Of a stretch of DNA of 64,000 bases, positions 24,928-34,354 are shown piece by piece (the stretch's first letter is position 1; each line of letters begins with the position of its first letter). The position numbers were made by a program, and so were the translations under genes. Below the pieces are notes generated by a model. It saw nothing but the letters and a program-made list of their open reading frames with translations, was not told the DNA's origin and made no database searches. This DNA comes from Nocardioides baculatus (GTDB lineage Bacteria; Actinomycetota; Actinomycetes; Propionibacteriales; Nocardioidaceae): contig NZ_JAERSG010000005.1 of assembly GCF_016735675.1 (NCBI RefSeq), positions 1 through 64,000 on the forward strand. Reading direction: 5' to 3'.

Positions 24928-26049
24928 GTGAATCGCACTTCTTCCCGCACGCTGCTCGCCCCCAGCGTGGCGCTGCTTGCCCTCACGATCTCCCTCAGCG
25001 CCTGCGGCGCGAGCAACGAGACCGGCGACACCGGCACCGACAGCGGCTCGAGCGAGACGTCGGGCCTCTCCGGCGATCTGAACGGCGCCGGCGCCTCCTC
25101 GCAGGAGAAGGCGCAGGGCGCCTGGGCCACCGGCTTCCAGGGCATGAACGACGGCAACGTGACCGTCAACTACGACCCCGTCGGCTCCGGCGACGGTCGC
25201 ACCAACTTCATCGAGGGCGGCGTCAGCTTCGCCGGCTCCGACTCCTACCTCAACGACGACGAGGGCGAGCTCACCGCCGCCAAGGAGCGCTGCAACGGCG
25301 AGGACCCGATCGAGGTCCCGGCCTACGTCTCGCCGATCGCGGTCACGTTCAACCTCGAGGGCGTCGACTCGCTCAACATGGACGCCGACACGATCGCGCA
25401 GATCTTCGACGGCAAGATCACGAAGTGGAACGACCCGGCCATCGCCGAGATCAACGCCGACGTCGACCTCCCCGACACGGCCATCACGCCGGTCCACCGC
25501 TCGGACGACTCGGGCACGACCAAGAACTTCACCGACTACCTCGGCAAGGCCAGCTCGTCGTGGTCCTACGAAGCCGAGGACGCCTTCCCGGTCAAGGGTG
25601 GTGAAGCGGCCGAGGGCACCTCGGGCGTCATCTCCGCCGTCTCCGGTGGCGACGGCACCATCGGCTACGCCGACGAGTCGCAGGTCGGCGACCTGTCGGT
25701 CGTCTCGGTCAAGGTCGGCGAGGAGTACGTCGCCCCGTCCGCCGAAGGCGCCGCGCTGGTCGTCGAGGCCTCCCCGGCCGCCGAGGGTCGCGCCGACGTC
25801 GACATGGCCGTCGACATCGACCGCACCACCACCGAGGCCGGTGCCTACCCGGTGGTCCTGCTGAGCTACCTCATCGCCTGCCAGACCTACGAGGACCAGG
25901 CCGAGGCCGACCTCGTGAAGGGCTACCTCTCCTACATCGTGTCCGACGAGGGCCAGCAGGCCGCCTCGGAGGAGGCCGGCTCCGCGCCGCTGTCCGCCAC
26001 GGTCGCCGAGAAGGCCCAGAGCATCGTGGACGCGATCTCCGCCGGCTGA
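24928..26049 (+). CDS. pstS: Phosphate ABC transporter substrate-binding lipoprotein
   Basis: A 373-residue protein, GTG start. The signal peptide ends at a lipobox (LSACG, Cys about 26), anchoring it outside the membrane. GAGASSQEKAQGAW, VGSGDGRTNFIEG, FAGSDSYL, HRSDDSGTTKNFTDYL are the phosphate-ligand segments of PstS. It captures phosphate for PstCAB. It is first in the pst operon behind a PHO box; a stable hairpin after it may favour its expression over the permease genes. Confidence 0.95.
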   Translation: MNRTSSRTLLAPSVALLALTISLSACGASNETGDTGTDSGSSETSGLSGDLNGAGASSQEKAQGAWATGFQGMNDGNVTVNYDPVGSGDGRTNFIEGGVSFAGSDSYLNDDEGELTAAKERCNGEDPIEVPAYVSPIAVTFNLEGVDSLNMDADTIAQIFDGKITKWNDPAIAEINADVDLPDTAITPVHRSDDSGTTKNFTDYLGKASSSWSYEAEDAFPVKGGEAAEGTSGVISAVSGGDGTIGYADESQVGDLSVVSVKVGEEYVAPSAEGAALVVEASPAAEGRADVDMAVDIDRTTTEAGAYPVVLLSYLIACQTYEDQAEADLVKGYLSYIVSDEGQQAASEEAGSAPLSATVAEKAQSIVDAISAG

Positions 26050-26091
26050 TCCACTGGTCCGGGGGCCTGCCCCCGTACCGCCCAGCACCGC

Positions 26092-26125
26092 GTGCGGCGG
26101 ACCGAGATGACTCGGTCCGCCGCAC
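26092..26125 (+). promoter_or_regulatory. Intercistronic hairpin between pstS and pstC
   Basis: GTGCGGCGGACCGAG and CTCGGTCCGCCGCAC form a perfect 15-bp stem with an ATGA loop. It lies in the 107-base gap between pstS and pstC and has no T-run. It probably acts as a partial terminator or as an RNA-stabilising structure that raises PstS relative to the membrane subunits. Confidence 0.7.
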
Positions 26126-26156
26126 CGGCGCATGACACCACTGAATGAGGTAGCAC

Positions 26157-27098
26157 GTGGCAACCACTGTCGTTGCTGAGGACACCGCCCGGGCCAGGTC
26201 CCGGCTCGGCGACCGGGTCTTCTCCCGGCTCGCCCTGTCGGCCGGCATCGCGATCCTGGCCGCGCTCGCCGCGGTCTTCATCTTCCTGGCGATCGAGGGC
26301 ATTCCCGGCCTCGCCAAGCCCGCCGAGTTCTACGGCGACGCGAGCAACTTCTGGGGCTACGTCGCCCCGCTGCTGTTCGGCACGGTGCTGGCCGCGATCA
26401 TCGCGCTGATCGTGGCCGTGCCGCTGTCGTGGGGGATCGCGCTGGTCGTCAGCCACTACGCCCCCAAGCGGGTCGCGACGCCCATCGCGTACGTCATCGA
26501 CCTGCTCGCCGCGGTGCCCTCGGTGGTCTTCGGCCTGTGGGGCATCAGCGTGCTGGCCCCCCGGCTGACCCCGGCCTACGCGTGGCTGGACGAGAACGCC
26601 GGCTGGGTGCCGTTCTTCGCCGGCCCCGCCTCCACCACCGGGCGCACCATCCTCACCGCCGGCATCGTGCTGGCGATCATGATCATCCCGATCATCACCG
26701 CGATCTCACGCGAGGTCTTCGCGCAGACGCCGCGGCTGCACGAGGAGGCCGCGCTCGCCCTCGGTGCCACGCGCTGGGAGATGCTGCGGCTCGCGGTCTT
26801 CCCCTACGCCCGCTCCGGCATGGTCTCCGCCGTCATGCTCGGACTGGGTCGCGCGCTCGGCGAGACGATGGCGGTCGCGATGGTCCTCTCCGCAGGCGGC
26901 GGGATCTCGTTCAACCTGATCTCGAGCACCAACCCGGCCTCGATCGCGTCCAACATCGCCTCCAACTACAAGGAGGGCACGCCGGGCAAGATCCAGGTGC
27001 TCATCGCCACCGGACTGGTGCTGTTCCTGGTCACCTTCCTGGTCAACTTCGCCGCCCGCTGGGTCGTCCAGCGCAGCGAGAGGAGGCTCGCCCGATGA
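26157..27098 (+). CDS. pstC: Phosphate ABC transporter permease PstC
   Basis: A 313-residue permease with about six membrane helices. The EAA loop region HEEAALALGATRWEMLRLAVFPYARSG (about residues 195-220) contacts the PstB ATPase. It forms the membrane channel with PstA. The GTG start follows the intercistronic hairpin; the stop overlaps the pstA ATG. Confidence 0.93.
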   Translation: MATTVVAEDTARARSRLGDRVFSRLALSAGIAILAALAAVFIFLAIEGIPGLAKPAEFYGDASNFWGYVAPLLFGTVLAAIIALIVAVPLSWGIALVVSHYAPKRVATPIAYVIDLLAAVPSVVFGLWGISVLAPRLTPAYAWLDENAGWVPFFAGPASTTGRTILTAGIVLAIMIIPIITAISREVFAQTPRLHEEAALALGATRWEMLRLAVFPYARSGMVSAVMLGLGRALGETMAVAMVLSAGGGISFNLISSTNPASIASNIASNYKEGTPGKIQVLIATGLVLFLVTFLVNFAARWVVQRSERRLAR

Positions 27099-28192
27099 GC
27101 ACCGTCACCCCCACCACTCCCGTCCGGCCCCGCTCCGAGGCGGTCTCGTTCACCGCCGCGAAGCTCCCGCGCTTCGCCCCGGCCCTCGTGGCCGTCGTGG
27201 CAATCGCAGCCGCCGCGCTCCCGGTGCTCTTCATGGGCGCCGGGGCCATCACGTGGGCGGTCCTCGCCGGCATCGTCTACCTCGTCGCGCTGCCCCTCTG
27301 GGCGCGCGCCGTCGAGGGCTCGCGCGGTGCCACCGACCGACTGGTCACGGGTCTCGTCTGGGCCGCCTGCGCCGTCGCGATCGTCCCGCTGGTCTCGCTG
27401 CTCTGGACCGTCGTCGACCGCGGGCTGCCGGCGATCAACACGACCTTCCTGACCTTCTCGATGTACCGCACTGACCTCGACCAGGAGGTCGGGATCTACC
27501 ACGCGCTGATCGGCACCCTGCTGATCACGCTGTTCGCGGCGCTGATCTCCGTGCCCATCGGGATCATGGCCGCGATCTACCTCATCGAGTACGGCAAGGG
27601 CAACCGCCTGGCGCGGTGGATCACGTTCCTCGTCGACGTGATGACGGGCATCCCGTCGATCGTCGCCGGCCTCTTCGCCTTCGCGCTCTTCATCCTGCTC
27701 TTCGGGCCCTCGACGCGGATGGGCTTCGGCGGCTCGGTGGCCCTGTCCCTGCTGATGATCCCGATCGTCGTGCGCTCCACCGAGGAGATGCTCCGCCTCG
27801 TGCCCGACGAGCTGCGCGAGGCGTCGTACGCCCTCGGGGTGCCGAAGTGGCGCACGATCGTCAAGGTCGTGCTGCCGACCGCGCTCGGCGGCATCGTCAC
27901 CGGCGTCACGCTGTCCATCGCCCGCGTCGTCGGCGAGACCGCGCCGCTGCTGCTGATCGCGGGTCTGACGACCAGGACGAACTTCAACGTCTTCGCCGAG
28001 CGGATGACGACGCTGCCGGTGCTGATCTTCACGCAGAACGCCAACCCCGGCATCGCCGAGACTCCGGGCGGGATCCGTCCGGGCATCGAGATCGCCTGGG
28101 GCGGCGCGCTGGTGCTGATCGTGATCGTGATGCTCCTCAACATCGTGGCGCGCACGATCGGCGCGATCTTCGCCCCCAAGACCGGCCACTGA
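27095..28192 (+). CDS. pstA: Phosphate ABC transporter permease PstA
   Basis: A 365-residue permease. The family-typical part spans roughly residues 125-365, with LREASYALGVPKWRTIVKVVLP as the EAA loop. An additional N-terminal region of about 100 residues contains two hydrophobic helices and a cytoplasmic tail, as is common in actinobacterial PstA. ATGA overlap couples it to pstC. It ends 41 bases before pstB. Confidence 0.93.
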   Translation: MSTVTPTTPVRPRSEAVSFTAAKLPRFAPALVAVVAIAAAALPVLFMGAGAITWAVLAGIVYLVALPLWARAVEGSRGATDRLVTGLVWAACAVAIVPLVSLLWTVVDRGLPAINTTFLTFSMYRTDLDQEVGIYHALIGTLLITLFAALISVPIGIMAAIYLIEYGKGNRLARWITFLVDVMTGIPSIVAGLFAFALFILLFGPSTRMGFGGSVALSLLMIPIVVRSTEEMLRLVPDELREASYALGVPKWRTIVKVVLPTALGGIVTGVTLSIARVVGETAPLLLIAGLTTRTNFNVFAERMTTLPVLIFTQNANPGIAETPGGIRPGIEIAWGGALVLIVIVMLLNIVARTIGAIFAPKTGH

Positions 28193-28233
28193 GCCGCCAT
28201 CCCCTTTCGTAGAGACAAGAGAGACCCACCCCC

Positions 28234-29013
28234 ATGGCCAAGAGCATCACCGTCGACGACCTCGACATCTACTACGGCGACTTCCTCGCCGTGCAGGGCG
28301 TCAGCATGACCGTCAAGGCGCGGTCGGTCACCGCCTTCATCGGCCCGTCCGGCTGTGGCAAGTCGACCTTCCTGCGCTCCCTCAACCGCATGCACGAGGT
28401 GATCCCCGGTGCCCGCGTGGAGGGCAAGGTGATGGTCGACGGCCAGTCGCTGTACGACAGCGCGGTCGACCCCGTCGCCGTACGCCGTCAGATCGGCATG
28501 GTCTTCCAGCGGCCGAACCCGTTCCCGACGATGTCGATCTACGACAACGTCCTGGCCGGCAACCGGCTCAACTCCAAGAAGATGAAGAAGGCCGAGGCCG
28601 ACGACATCGTCGAGCGCTCGCTCAAGGGCGCCAACCTCTGGAACGAGGTCAAGGACCGCCTCGGCAAGCCCGGCATGGGCCTCTCCGGCGGCCAGCAGCA
28701 GCGCCTCTGCATCGCCCGCGCGATCGCCGTCGAGCCCCAGGTCCTGCTGATGGACGAGCCCTGCTCGGCCCTCGACCCGATCTCGACCTCCGCCATCGAG
28801 GACCTCATCCACGAGCTGAAGTCCGAGTACACGATCGTCATCGTCACCCACAACATGCAGCAGGCGGCCCGCGTCTCCGACGAGACCGGCTTCTTCAACC
28901 TCAAGGCCGCCGGCCAGCCCGGCCACCTCGTCGAGTTCAACTCGACCCAGAAGATGTTCGCCAACCCCGACAACGAGGCCACCGAGGCCTACATCTCCGG
29001 CCGCTTCGGCTGA
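28234..29013 (+). CDS. pstB: Phosphate ABC transporter ATP-binding protein
   Basis: A 259-residue ATPase. Walker [10 protein letters not shown], signature LSGGQQQRL, Walker [12 protein letters not shown] and the H-loop VTHNM are intact. It powers phosphate uptake through PstCA and takes part in phosphate signalling in other bacteria. It closes the pst operon; no phoU follows directly, but a PhoU-like DUF47 gene lies 2.4 kb away. A 59-bp palindrome begins six bases after the stop. Confidence 0.96.
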   Translation: MAKSITVDDLDIYYGDFLAVQGVSMTVKARSVTAFIGPSGCGKSTFLRSLNRMHEVIPGARVEGKVMVDGQSLYDSAVDPVAVRRQIGMVFQRPNPFPTMSIYDNVLAGNRLNSKKMKKAEADDIVERSLKGANLWNEVKDRLGKPGMGLSGGQQQRLCIARAIAVEPQVLLMDEPCSALDPISTSAIEDLIHELKSEYTIVIVTHNMQQAARVSDETGFFNLKAAGQPGHLVEFNSTQKMFANPDNEATEAYISGRFG

Positions 29014-29018
29014 TCCGG

Positions 29019-29077
29019 TAGTTCAGGGGAAGTCGGTCGTACGGGATCCCGCCTGGCGACCGTCTCGCCCTGAACTA
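29019..29077. repeat. Palindromic intergenic repeat, copy 1
   Basis: A 59-base imperfect palindrome bounded by TAGTTCAGGG and CCCTGAACTA, with CCGTCTCG next to the right arm and GGGATCCC at its centre. It begins six bases after pstB. Copies 2 and 3 are at 29143-29201 and 30329-30388. It may also serve as a transcription terminator for the pst operon. Confidence 0.8.
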
Positions 29078-29142
29078 CGTCGCCGGTGGCCAGCGGTCGT
29101 TGGTCCGGGACCGGGGGTGCCCGGGGCCGCCCTCCACCTCGG

Positions 29143-29201
29143 TAGTTCAGGGTGAGGTGGCTGCGGATCCGAGTGCGTTACAACCGTCTCGCCCTGAACT
29201 A
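29143..29201. repeat. Palindromic intergenic repeat, copy 2
   Basis: A 59-base palindrome with the same ends: TAGTTCAGGGTGAGGTGG on the left and CCGTCTCGCCCTGAACTA on the right, and GGATCC near the centre. It lies between copy 1 and the nuclease-like gene, in the same length class as copy 1. The right arm is identical to that of copy 1 over 18 bases. Confidence 0.8.
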
Positions 29202-29258
29202 GCGGGGGGCTGTGGATGACCGCAGCGGCACCTGGGCCATCCGTACGACGCTGGTCCC

Positions 29259-30314
29259 ATGACCGATCCCACGCCCGGCGCCAGGGCGCTGCGTGGCATC
29301 GGACCGCGCGAGGGTCTTCGTCCCGGGCTGGTGTGGCCGGCGGCCGTGGATCCGACGGCGATCGACGGACCCACCCGAGGCCAGGCCCGTGGCCCGCGCT
29401 ACCGCAAGAGCTCCTTCGGGCTGTACGTCCCGGCTGAGGTGGACGGGACAGGGGAGCAGCGCATCGTCGAAGCCGCAGCGACCTACCGGGCCGGCGTGGT
29501 CACGGGTTGGGCCGGGCTGGCGTGGCTGGCGGCGCGCTGGTTCAAGGACACCGAGCGCCCGGTTCCGTTGGCGCTCCAGGCCGACGAAGGCACTTCTGCG
29601 CAACCGCACCTCGTCGCAGTCACGCAGGAGTTCCTTCACCCCGACGAGGTCATCAGGCTCGACGGTCTGCGCATCACGACTGCGCTCCGGAGCGTCTCAT
29701 TTGAGATGCGGCATGCCCCGACTGTGCTGCAGGCGGCGCAGGCCTTCGCCATGGCGGCCTACGACGACCTCGTCTCGATCGAGGAGCTGCGCGCCTACTG
29801 CGCGACCCACCTCCCGCGGTGCACCGGTGTCGGCCGGGTCCGTGAGGCTCTCGCGCGACTCACGGAGAATGCGTGGTCTCCGACGGAGGTGTCGATGGCG
29901 TGGCACTGGAAGGACGAGCACCCGGAGGCAGGTCTGCTCCACAACTGCCCGATCTTCGATCGGTCGGGCCGCCACGTCGCCACCGTCGACGTGCTCGACC
30001 CGGATGGGGGCGTCGTGGGTGAGTACCACGGTGGACTGCATCTCGCCGGACAGCAGCGCGCGGAGGACGTGGTCCGGGAGGAGCGGCTGAGGGCCACCGG
30101 CCTCGAGGTGGTGGTGATGGTGTCACCGGACCTGAGTGATCCGACGGGGTTCCTGGCGCGCCTCGACTCGGCCTACGAGCGCGCGGTCGGGCGGACCAGG
30201 CGATGGACCGTCGAGCAGCCGCCATGGTGGACGGACACCTCGACCGTGGAAGCGCGACGCGCGCTCACAGGCGTACGTCGTGAGCGGCTGCTGCGCTACC
30301 GCAGCGCGGCCTGA
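29259..30314 (+). CDS. Uncharacterised protein with probable restriction-endonuclease-like C-terminus
   Basis: A 351-residue protein of no recognised named family. The N-terminal half looks helical/winged (YRAGVVTGWAGLAWLAARW; ITTALRSVSFEMRHAP). The C-terminal part, residues about 205-320, contains PTEVSMAWHW, ATVDVLDPDGGVVGEYHGG and QRAEDVVREERLRATGLEVVVM, an E...D...ExxG pattern like Vsr/DUF559-type PD-(D/E)xK folds found in actinobacterial AbiEi-like proteins. It stands alone and is flanked by two palindromic repeats upstream and one downstream, which suggests a cassette. Function as nuclease is inferred. Confidence 0.6.
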   Translation: MTDPTPGARALRGIGPREGLRPGLVWPAAVDPTAIDGPTRGQARGPRYRKSSFGLYVPAEVDGTGEQRIVEAAATYRAGVVTGWAGLAWLAARWFKDTERPVPLALQADEGTSAQPHLVAVTQEFLHPDEVIRLDGLRITTALRSVSFEMRHAPTVLQAAQAFAMAAYDDLVSIEELRAYCATHLPRCTGVGRVREALARLTENAWSPTEVSMAWHWKDEHPEAGLLHNCPIFDRSGRHVATVDVLDPDGGVVGEYHGGLHLAGQQRAEDVVREERLRATGLEVVVMVSPDLSDPTGFLARLDSAYERAVGRTRRWTVEQPPWWTDTSTVEARRALTGVRRERLLRYRSAA

Positions 30315-30328
30315 CCGCTTCGCCCGCG

Positions 30329-30388
30329 CTAGTTCAGGGCGAGATGGTCGTCGAACCGATCCCCGGGGAGCCGTTCCACCTTGAACTA
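30329..30388. repeat. Palindromic intergenic repeat, copy 3
   Basis: A 60-base copy bounded by TAGTTCAGGGCGAGATGG and CCTTGAACTA, with GATCCCC near the centre. It sits in the 79-base gap between the convergent stops of the nuclease-like gene and pit, so it could terminate both. Confidence 0.8.
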
Positions 30389-30393
30389 CCGCA

Positions 30394-31389
30394 TCAGGGG
30401 AGGAAGAGGTGGGCCACCCAGTAGCAGATCGCGGCGGCGAGGGCGGCGGCCGGGAAGGTCAGCACCCAGGCGGTGAGGATCGACTTCGCGACACCCCAGC
30501 GGACGGCGGAGAGGCGCTTGGTGGCGCCGACGCCCATGACCGCGGAGGTGATGGTGTGGGTGGTGGAGATCGGCGCCTCGAAGACGTAGGACGTCGTGTA
30601 GAGGACCGAGGCCGCCACCGACTCGGCCGCGAAGCCGCGGGGCGGGTCGAGGTGGATGATGCGGCGACCGAGGGTGCGCATGATGCGCCAGCCGCCCGAC
30701 CAGGTGCCGAGCGAGATGGCCGTCGCGGCGGCGAGGATCACCCAGAGCGGGAGGCCGTCGGACTCGGCGACGTAGCCACCGGTGAGCAGCGCCAGGAAGA
30801 TCACGCCCATCGTCTTCTGGGCGTCCTGGAGACCGTGGCCGAGGGCCATCGCCGCGGCGGAGATGGTCTGGGCGACCTTGAAGCCGCGGTTGGCCTTGCT
30901 CGGGTTGGCGTTGCGGAAGGCCCACATGATGCCGAGCATCAGCGCGAAGCCGAGGCTGAACGCCACCACGGGCGAGACGAACATCGGGAGGACGACCTTC
31001 TCGAGCACCAGCGCCCAGTTGGCGGAGGCGCCGGCCGCGACCGCGGCGCCGACGAGGCCGCCGATGAGGGCGTGCGACGAGGACGACGGCAGGCCGTAGT
31101 ACCAGGTGATGAGGTTCCACGTGATGGCGCCGAGGAGGCCGCACATCACGATCACCAGCCCGTGTGTCCCCGGCCCGGGGTCGATCGTGTCGGAGACGGT
31201 GTGGGCGACCTTCTGGCCCAGGAACGCGCCGACGAAGTTCATGACCGCAGCCATGGCCAGGGCCACGCGCGGCTTCAGCGCGCCGGTCGAGACCGAGGTG
31301 GCGATCGCATTGGCCGCGTCGTGGAACCCGTTGGTGTAGTCGAACACCAGGGCCACGACGACGACCGCGACGATGATCGCGATTTCCAT
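30394..31389 (-). CDS. pit: Low-affinity inorganic phosphate transporter (PiT family)
   Basis: A 331-residue membrane protein with about ten helices. The PiT signature appears near the N-terminus (FDYTNGFHDAANAIATSVSTG) and its inverted-repeat partner near the C-terminus (FEAPISTTHTITSAVMGVG). It imports metal-phosphate with protons when phosphate is plentiful. It starts four bases after the DUF47 stop, with AAGGAG of the Shine-Dalgarno inside the DUF47 end. The gene pair is a common unit. Confidence 0.93.
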   Translation of the reverse strand: MEIAIIVAVVVVALVFDYTNGFHDAANAIATSVSTGALKPRVALAMAAVMNFVGAFLGQKVAHTVSDTIDPGPGTHGLVIVMCGLLGAITWNLITWYYGLPSSSSHALIGGLVGAAVAAGASANWALVLEKVVLPMFVSPVVAFSLGFALMLGIMWAFRNANPSKANRGFKVAQTISAAAMALGHGLQDAQKTMGVIFLALLTGGYVAESDGLPLWVILAAATAISLGTWSGGWRIMRTLGRRIIHLDPPRGFAAESVAASVLYTTSYVFEAPISTTHTITSAVMGVGATKRLSAVRWGVAKSILTAWVLTFPAAALAAAICYWVAHLFLP

Positions 31390-31393
31390 CGAG

Positions 31394-32011
31394 TCAGGAC
31401 TCCTTGACGGCGATCTGCTCCACGATGTTGGCGACCTTCTCGAAGGCGTCGATCGCCCCCTCGAGGGACTCGACGATGTCCTTCAGCTTCAGGACCTCGA
31501 GCGCCTCGTGCTCGCCGCTGAAGAGGTTGGCGAGGATGCGCCGGTAGGACTTGTCGCCGGTGTTCTCGAGACGGTTGATCTCGATCCAGTACTCGTCGAG
31601 CGAGGCCATCGACTCCAGCGACGGCATCGCCGCGGCGGTGAGCTCGGCGCAGCGCTGGAGCACCTCGACCTGCTGGGTCGTCTCCGGCGGCAGCGAGGTG
31701 ACCTCGTAGAGGAGGACGAGGTCGACGGCCTCGTCCATCATGTCCATCACGTCGTCGAGCGCCGAGGCGAGGTTGTAGATGTCCTCGCGGTCGAACGGCG
31801 TCACGAAGGTGCTGTTGACGCGGCGCACGATCGAGTGGGTGGTCTCGTCGGCGGCGTGCTCGGCCTCGCGCATGCGCTGGGCGATGTCGGCCTTCGAGTT
31901 GCCGTCGGACAGCATCTCGCTGAGGAGCTGGGCCCCGACGACGAGGTGGTTGGCGGCTTCGCTGAACAGGTCGTAGAACGAGCTGTCGACAGGGCGGAAC
32001 TTCAAACGCAC
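31394..32011 (-). CDS. DUF47 family PhoU-like phosphate transport regulator
   Basis: A 205-residue helical protein. VRLKFRPVDSSFYDLFSEAANHLVVGA (residues 1-27), MREAEHAADETTHSIVRRVN and FDREDIYNLASALDDVMD match DUF47/PhoU-like proteins that regulate the adjacent PiT transporter. The GTG at 32011 is preferred: it has GGAG six bases before it, and the alternative ATG at 32050 falls inside a likely -10 (TAGCAT on the minus strand, 32049-32054). It is first in the operon with pit. Confidence 0.9.
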   Translation of the reverse strand: MRLKFRPVDSSFYDLFSEAANHLVVGAQLLSEMLSDGNSKADIAQRMREAEHAADETTHSIVRRVNSTFVTPFDREDIYNLASALDDVMDMMDEAVDLVLLYEVTSLPPETTQQVEVLQRCAELTAAAMPSLESMASLDEYWIEINRLENTGDKSYRRILANLFSGEHEALEVLKLKDIVESLEGAIDAFEKVANIVEQIAVKES

Positions 32012-32119
32012 GGTGAACTCCGGAGGGGGGACGGATGAACCGTGCTTCATGCTAGGGGGTGACCCGCGTGCGGGCGCAACCGCGAGCCCCCCTCGGGGCC
32101 GGTTGTGATGCGTACGACG

Positions 32120-34297
32120 TCAGTGCCGGCGGCGTCGCTGCCGCTGGATCAGCTCGTCGTGCAGGTGCCGCTCGCCGGAGTGCAGGTGCCACTCACCCTC
32201 GGAGTCGAGGTCCCACGCGGTCGTGCCGGGGTCGAGCGCGAGGTCGAGCAGCGCCCGGACCTCGTCGACCACGTGGTCGTCGCGCAGGCGTACGAGCACC
32301 TCGACGCGGCGGTCGAGGTTGCGGTGCATCATGTCGGCCGACCCGATCCACGCGGCGGGCTCGCCGCCGTTCTCGAACCAGAAGACGCGGCTGTGTTCGA
32401 GGAAGCGACCGAGCACCGACCGGACCCGGATGGTCTCCGACAGGCCGGGCACACCCGGACGCAGCGAGCAGATCCCGCGGATGATCAGCTCGACCCGCAC
32501 CCCTGCCTGCGAGGCGAGGTAGAGCGCGTCGATGACCGCCTCGTCGACCACCGAGTTGGCCTTGATCCGGATGCCCGCCTCGCGGCCGGCCTGGTGGTGG
32601 GCGATCTCCTGGTGGATCTGCGCGACCAGCCCGTCGCGTACGCCGTGCGGGGCGACGAGGAGGTGCTCGTAGGTGCGGTTGCGGCTGATCCCCGACAGGT
32701 TGTTGAAGAGCAGGGCGACGTCCTCGCCGATCTCCGGGTCGGCGGTGAGCAGCCCGAGGTCCTCGTAGAGGCGCGCCGTCTTGGGGTTGTAGTTGCCCGT
32801 GCCGACGTGGACGTAGCGCCGGATCCCGTCCGGCTCGTCGCGCACCACCATCGAGAGCTTGCAGTGCGTCTTGAGCCCGACCAGGCCGTAGACCACGTGG
32901 CAGCCGGCCTGCTCGAGCTTGCGCGCCCAGCGGATGTTGGCCTGCTCGTCGAAGCGGGCCTTGATCTCCACGATGACCAGCACCTGCTTGCCGGCCTCGG
33001 CGGCGTCGATCAGCGCCTCGATGATCGGGCTGTCGCCCGAGGTGCGGTAGAGCGTCTGCTTGATCGCCAGCACGTGCGGGTCGGCGGCCGCCTGCTCGAG
33101 GAACCGCTGCACCGACGTCGCGAACGAGTCGTAGGGGTGGTGGAGCAGCACGTCGTGGCGCGCCACCGAGTCGAAGACGTCGACGGGGGAGGCGGACTCG
33201 ACCTCGGCCAGGCTCGGGTGCGTCGACGGGAGGAAGCCGGCGTACTTCAGGTCGTCACGCGGCAGGTCCGCGATCGAGTGCAGGCCGGTCAGGTCGAGCG
33301 GTCCCGGCAGCGAGACCACCTCGTCGCGGCTGACGCCGAGCTCGGACACCAGCAGGTCGAGGACCTTGGGGTCCATCGACTCCTCGACCTCGAGGCGCAC
33401 CGGCGGTCCGAAGCGGCGTCGCTGGAGCTCCTTCTCGAGCGCCTTGAGGAGGTTCTCCGCGTCGTCCTCCTCGACCTCGAGGTCCTCGTTGCGGGTGACC
33501 CGGAAGGTGTGGGCGCCGAGCACCTCCATGCCGTTGAAGAGCTTCTTGAGGTGCTCGCCGATCACGTCCTCGATCGGCACGAACCGCTGGTTGCCGAGCT
33601 CGACGAAGCGCCCGAACGTCGGCGGCACCTTCACGCGGGCGAAGTGCTCGGTGCCCGTCTTGGGGTGGCGTACGACGACCGCGAGGTTGAGCGACAGCCC
33701 CGAGATGTAGGGGAACGGGTGGGCGGGGTCGACGGCGAGGGGGGTGAGGACGGGGAAGATCCGGTCCTTGAACAGCTTCTTGCAGACCTTCTGCTCCTCG
33801 CGGTCGAGCTCGGCCCAGCGGACGATCTCGATGCCCTGCGCGCCCAGCTCGGGCAGCAGGTCCGCGAACGCGCGCGTGTGCCGCTCCATCAGCTCACGGC
33901 TGCTGGTCCACAGCTGCTCGATCTGCTCGCGCGGCATCAGCCCGCTGGCCGCGCGGACCGCCACGCCGGCGGCGATCCGGCGCTTGAGGCCGGCGACGCG
34001 GACCATGAAGAACTCGTCGAGGTTGCTGGCGAAGATCGCGAGGAACCGGGCCCGCTCGAGCAGCGGCAGCCGCGGGTCCTCGGCGAGCTCGAGCACCCTC
34101 TGGTTGAAGCGGACCCACGAGACCTCGCGGTCGATGAAGCGGTCGTCGAACTTCTCGACGGCCTCGATCTGGGCGGCGTCCGGCGTGTAGGGAGGCTCGA
34201 CGTCGAAGGTGTCGGTGGGGTGGCCGAAGGGCTCCGCGACCGGACCCTCGTCGACGGACGGCGAGGTGGTGCTGGAGAGGGTGGCGGGGTCCGGCAT
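32120..34297 (-). CDS. ppk1: RNA-degradosome-type polyphosphate kinase
   Basis: A 725-residue PPK1. The helical N-domain ([15 protein letters not shown]), head domain, and C-domains with the catalytic histidine region ([12 protein letters not shown]) and [17 protein letters not shown] are present. It reversibly polymerises the gamma-phosphate of ATP into polyphosphate. The N-terminal 40 residues are acidic and low-complexity, as in other actinobacterial PPK1. It sits with pit and pst genes, so uptake and storage of phosphate are clustered. Confidence 0.96.
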   Translation of the reverse strand: MPDPATLSSTTSPSVDEGPVAEPFGHPTDTFDVEPPYTPDAAQIEAVEKFDDRFIDREVSWVRFNQRVLELAEDPRLPLLERARFLAIFASNLDEFFMVRVAGLKRRIAAGVAVRAASGLMPREQIEQLWTSSRELMERHTRAFADLLPELGAQGIEIVRWAELDREEQKVCKKLFKDRIFPVLTPLAVDPAHPFPYISGLSLNLAVVVRHPKTGTEHFARVKVPPTFGRFVELGNQRFVPIEDVIGEHLKKLFNGMEVLGAHTFRVTRNEDLEVEEDDAENLLKALEKELQRRRFGPPVRLEVEESMDPKVLDLLVSELGVSRDEVVSLPGPLDLTGLHSIADLPRDDLKYAGFLPSTHPSLAEVESASPVDVFDSVARHDVLLHHPYDSFATSVQRFLEQAAADPHVLAIKQTLYRTSGDSPIIEALIDAAEAGKQVLVIVEIKARFDEQANIRWARKLEQAGCHVVYGLVGLKTHCKLSMVVRDEPDGIRRYVHVGTGNYNPKTARLYEDLGLLTADPEIGEDVALLFNNLSGISRNRTYEHLLVAPHGVRDGLVAQIHQEIAHHQAGREAGIRIKANSVVDEAVIDALYLASQAGVRVELIIRGICSLRPGVPGLSETIRVRSVLGRFLEHSRVFWFENGGEPAAWIGSADMMHRNLDRRVEVLVRLRDDHVVDEVRALLDLALDPGTTAWDLDSEGEWHLHSGERHLHDELIQRQRRRRH

Positions 34298-34354
34298 GGG
34301 CCCAGTGTGGCACCGGGAGGTGAACGCCGGATGTCGATCTCCCGAGCAGATGGA

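Noticed and set aside
29019..30388. Three repeats as a possible CRISPR array
   Set aside because: The copies are palindromes with long unequal spacing containing a gene; there are no short regular spacers and no cas genes.
31394..32050. The longer DUF47 start at 32050
   Set aside because: It coincides with a likely -10 sequence and has no ribosome binding site, whereas the GTG at 32011 has GGAG at good spacing and gives the usual family length.
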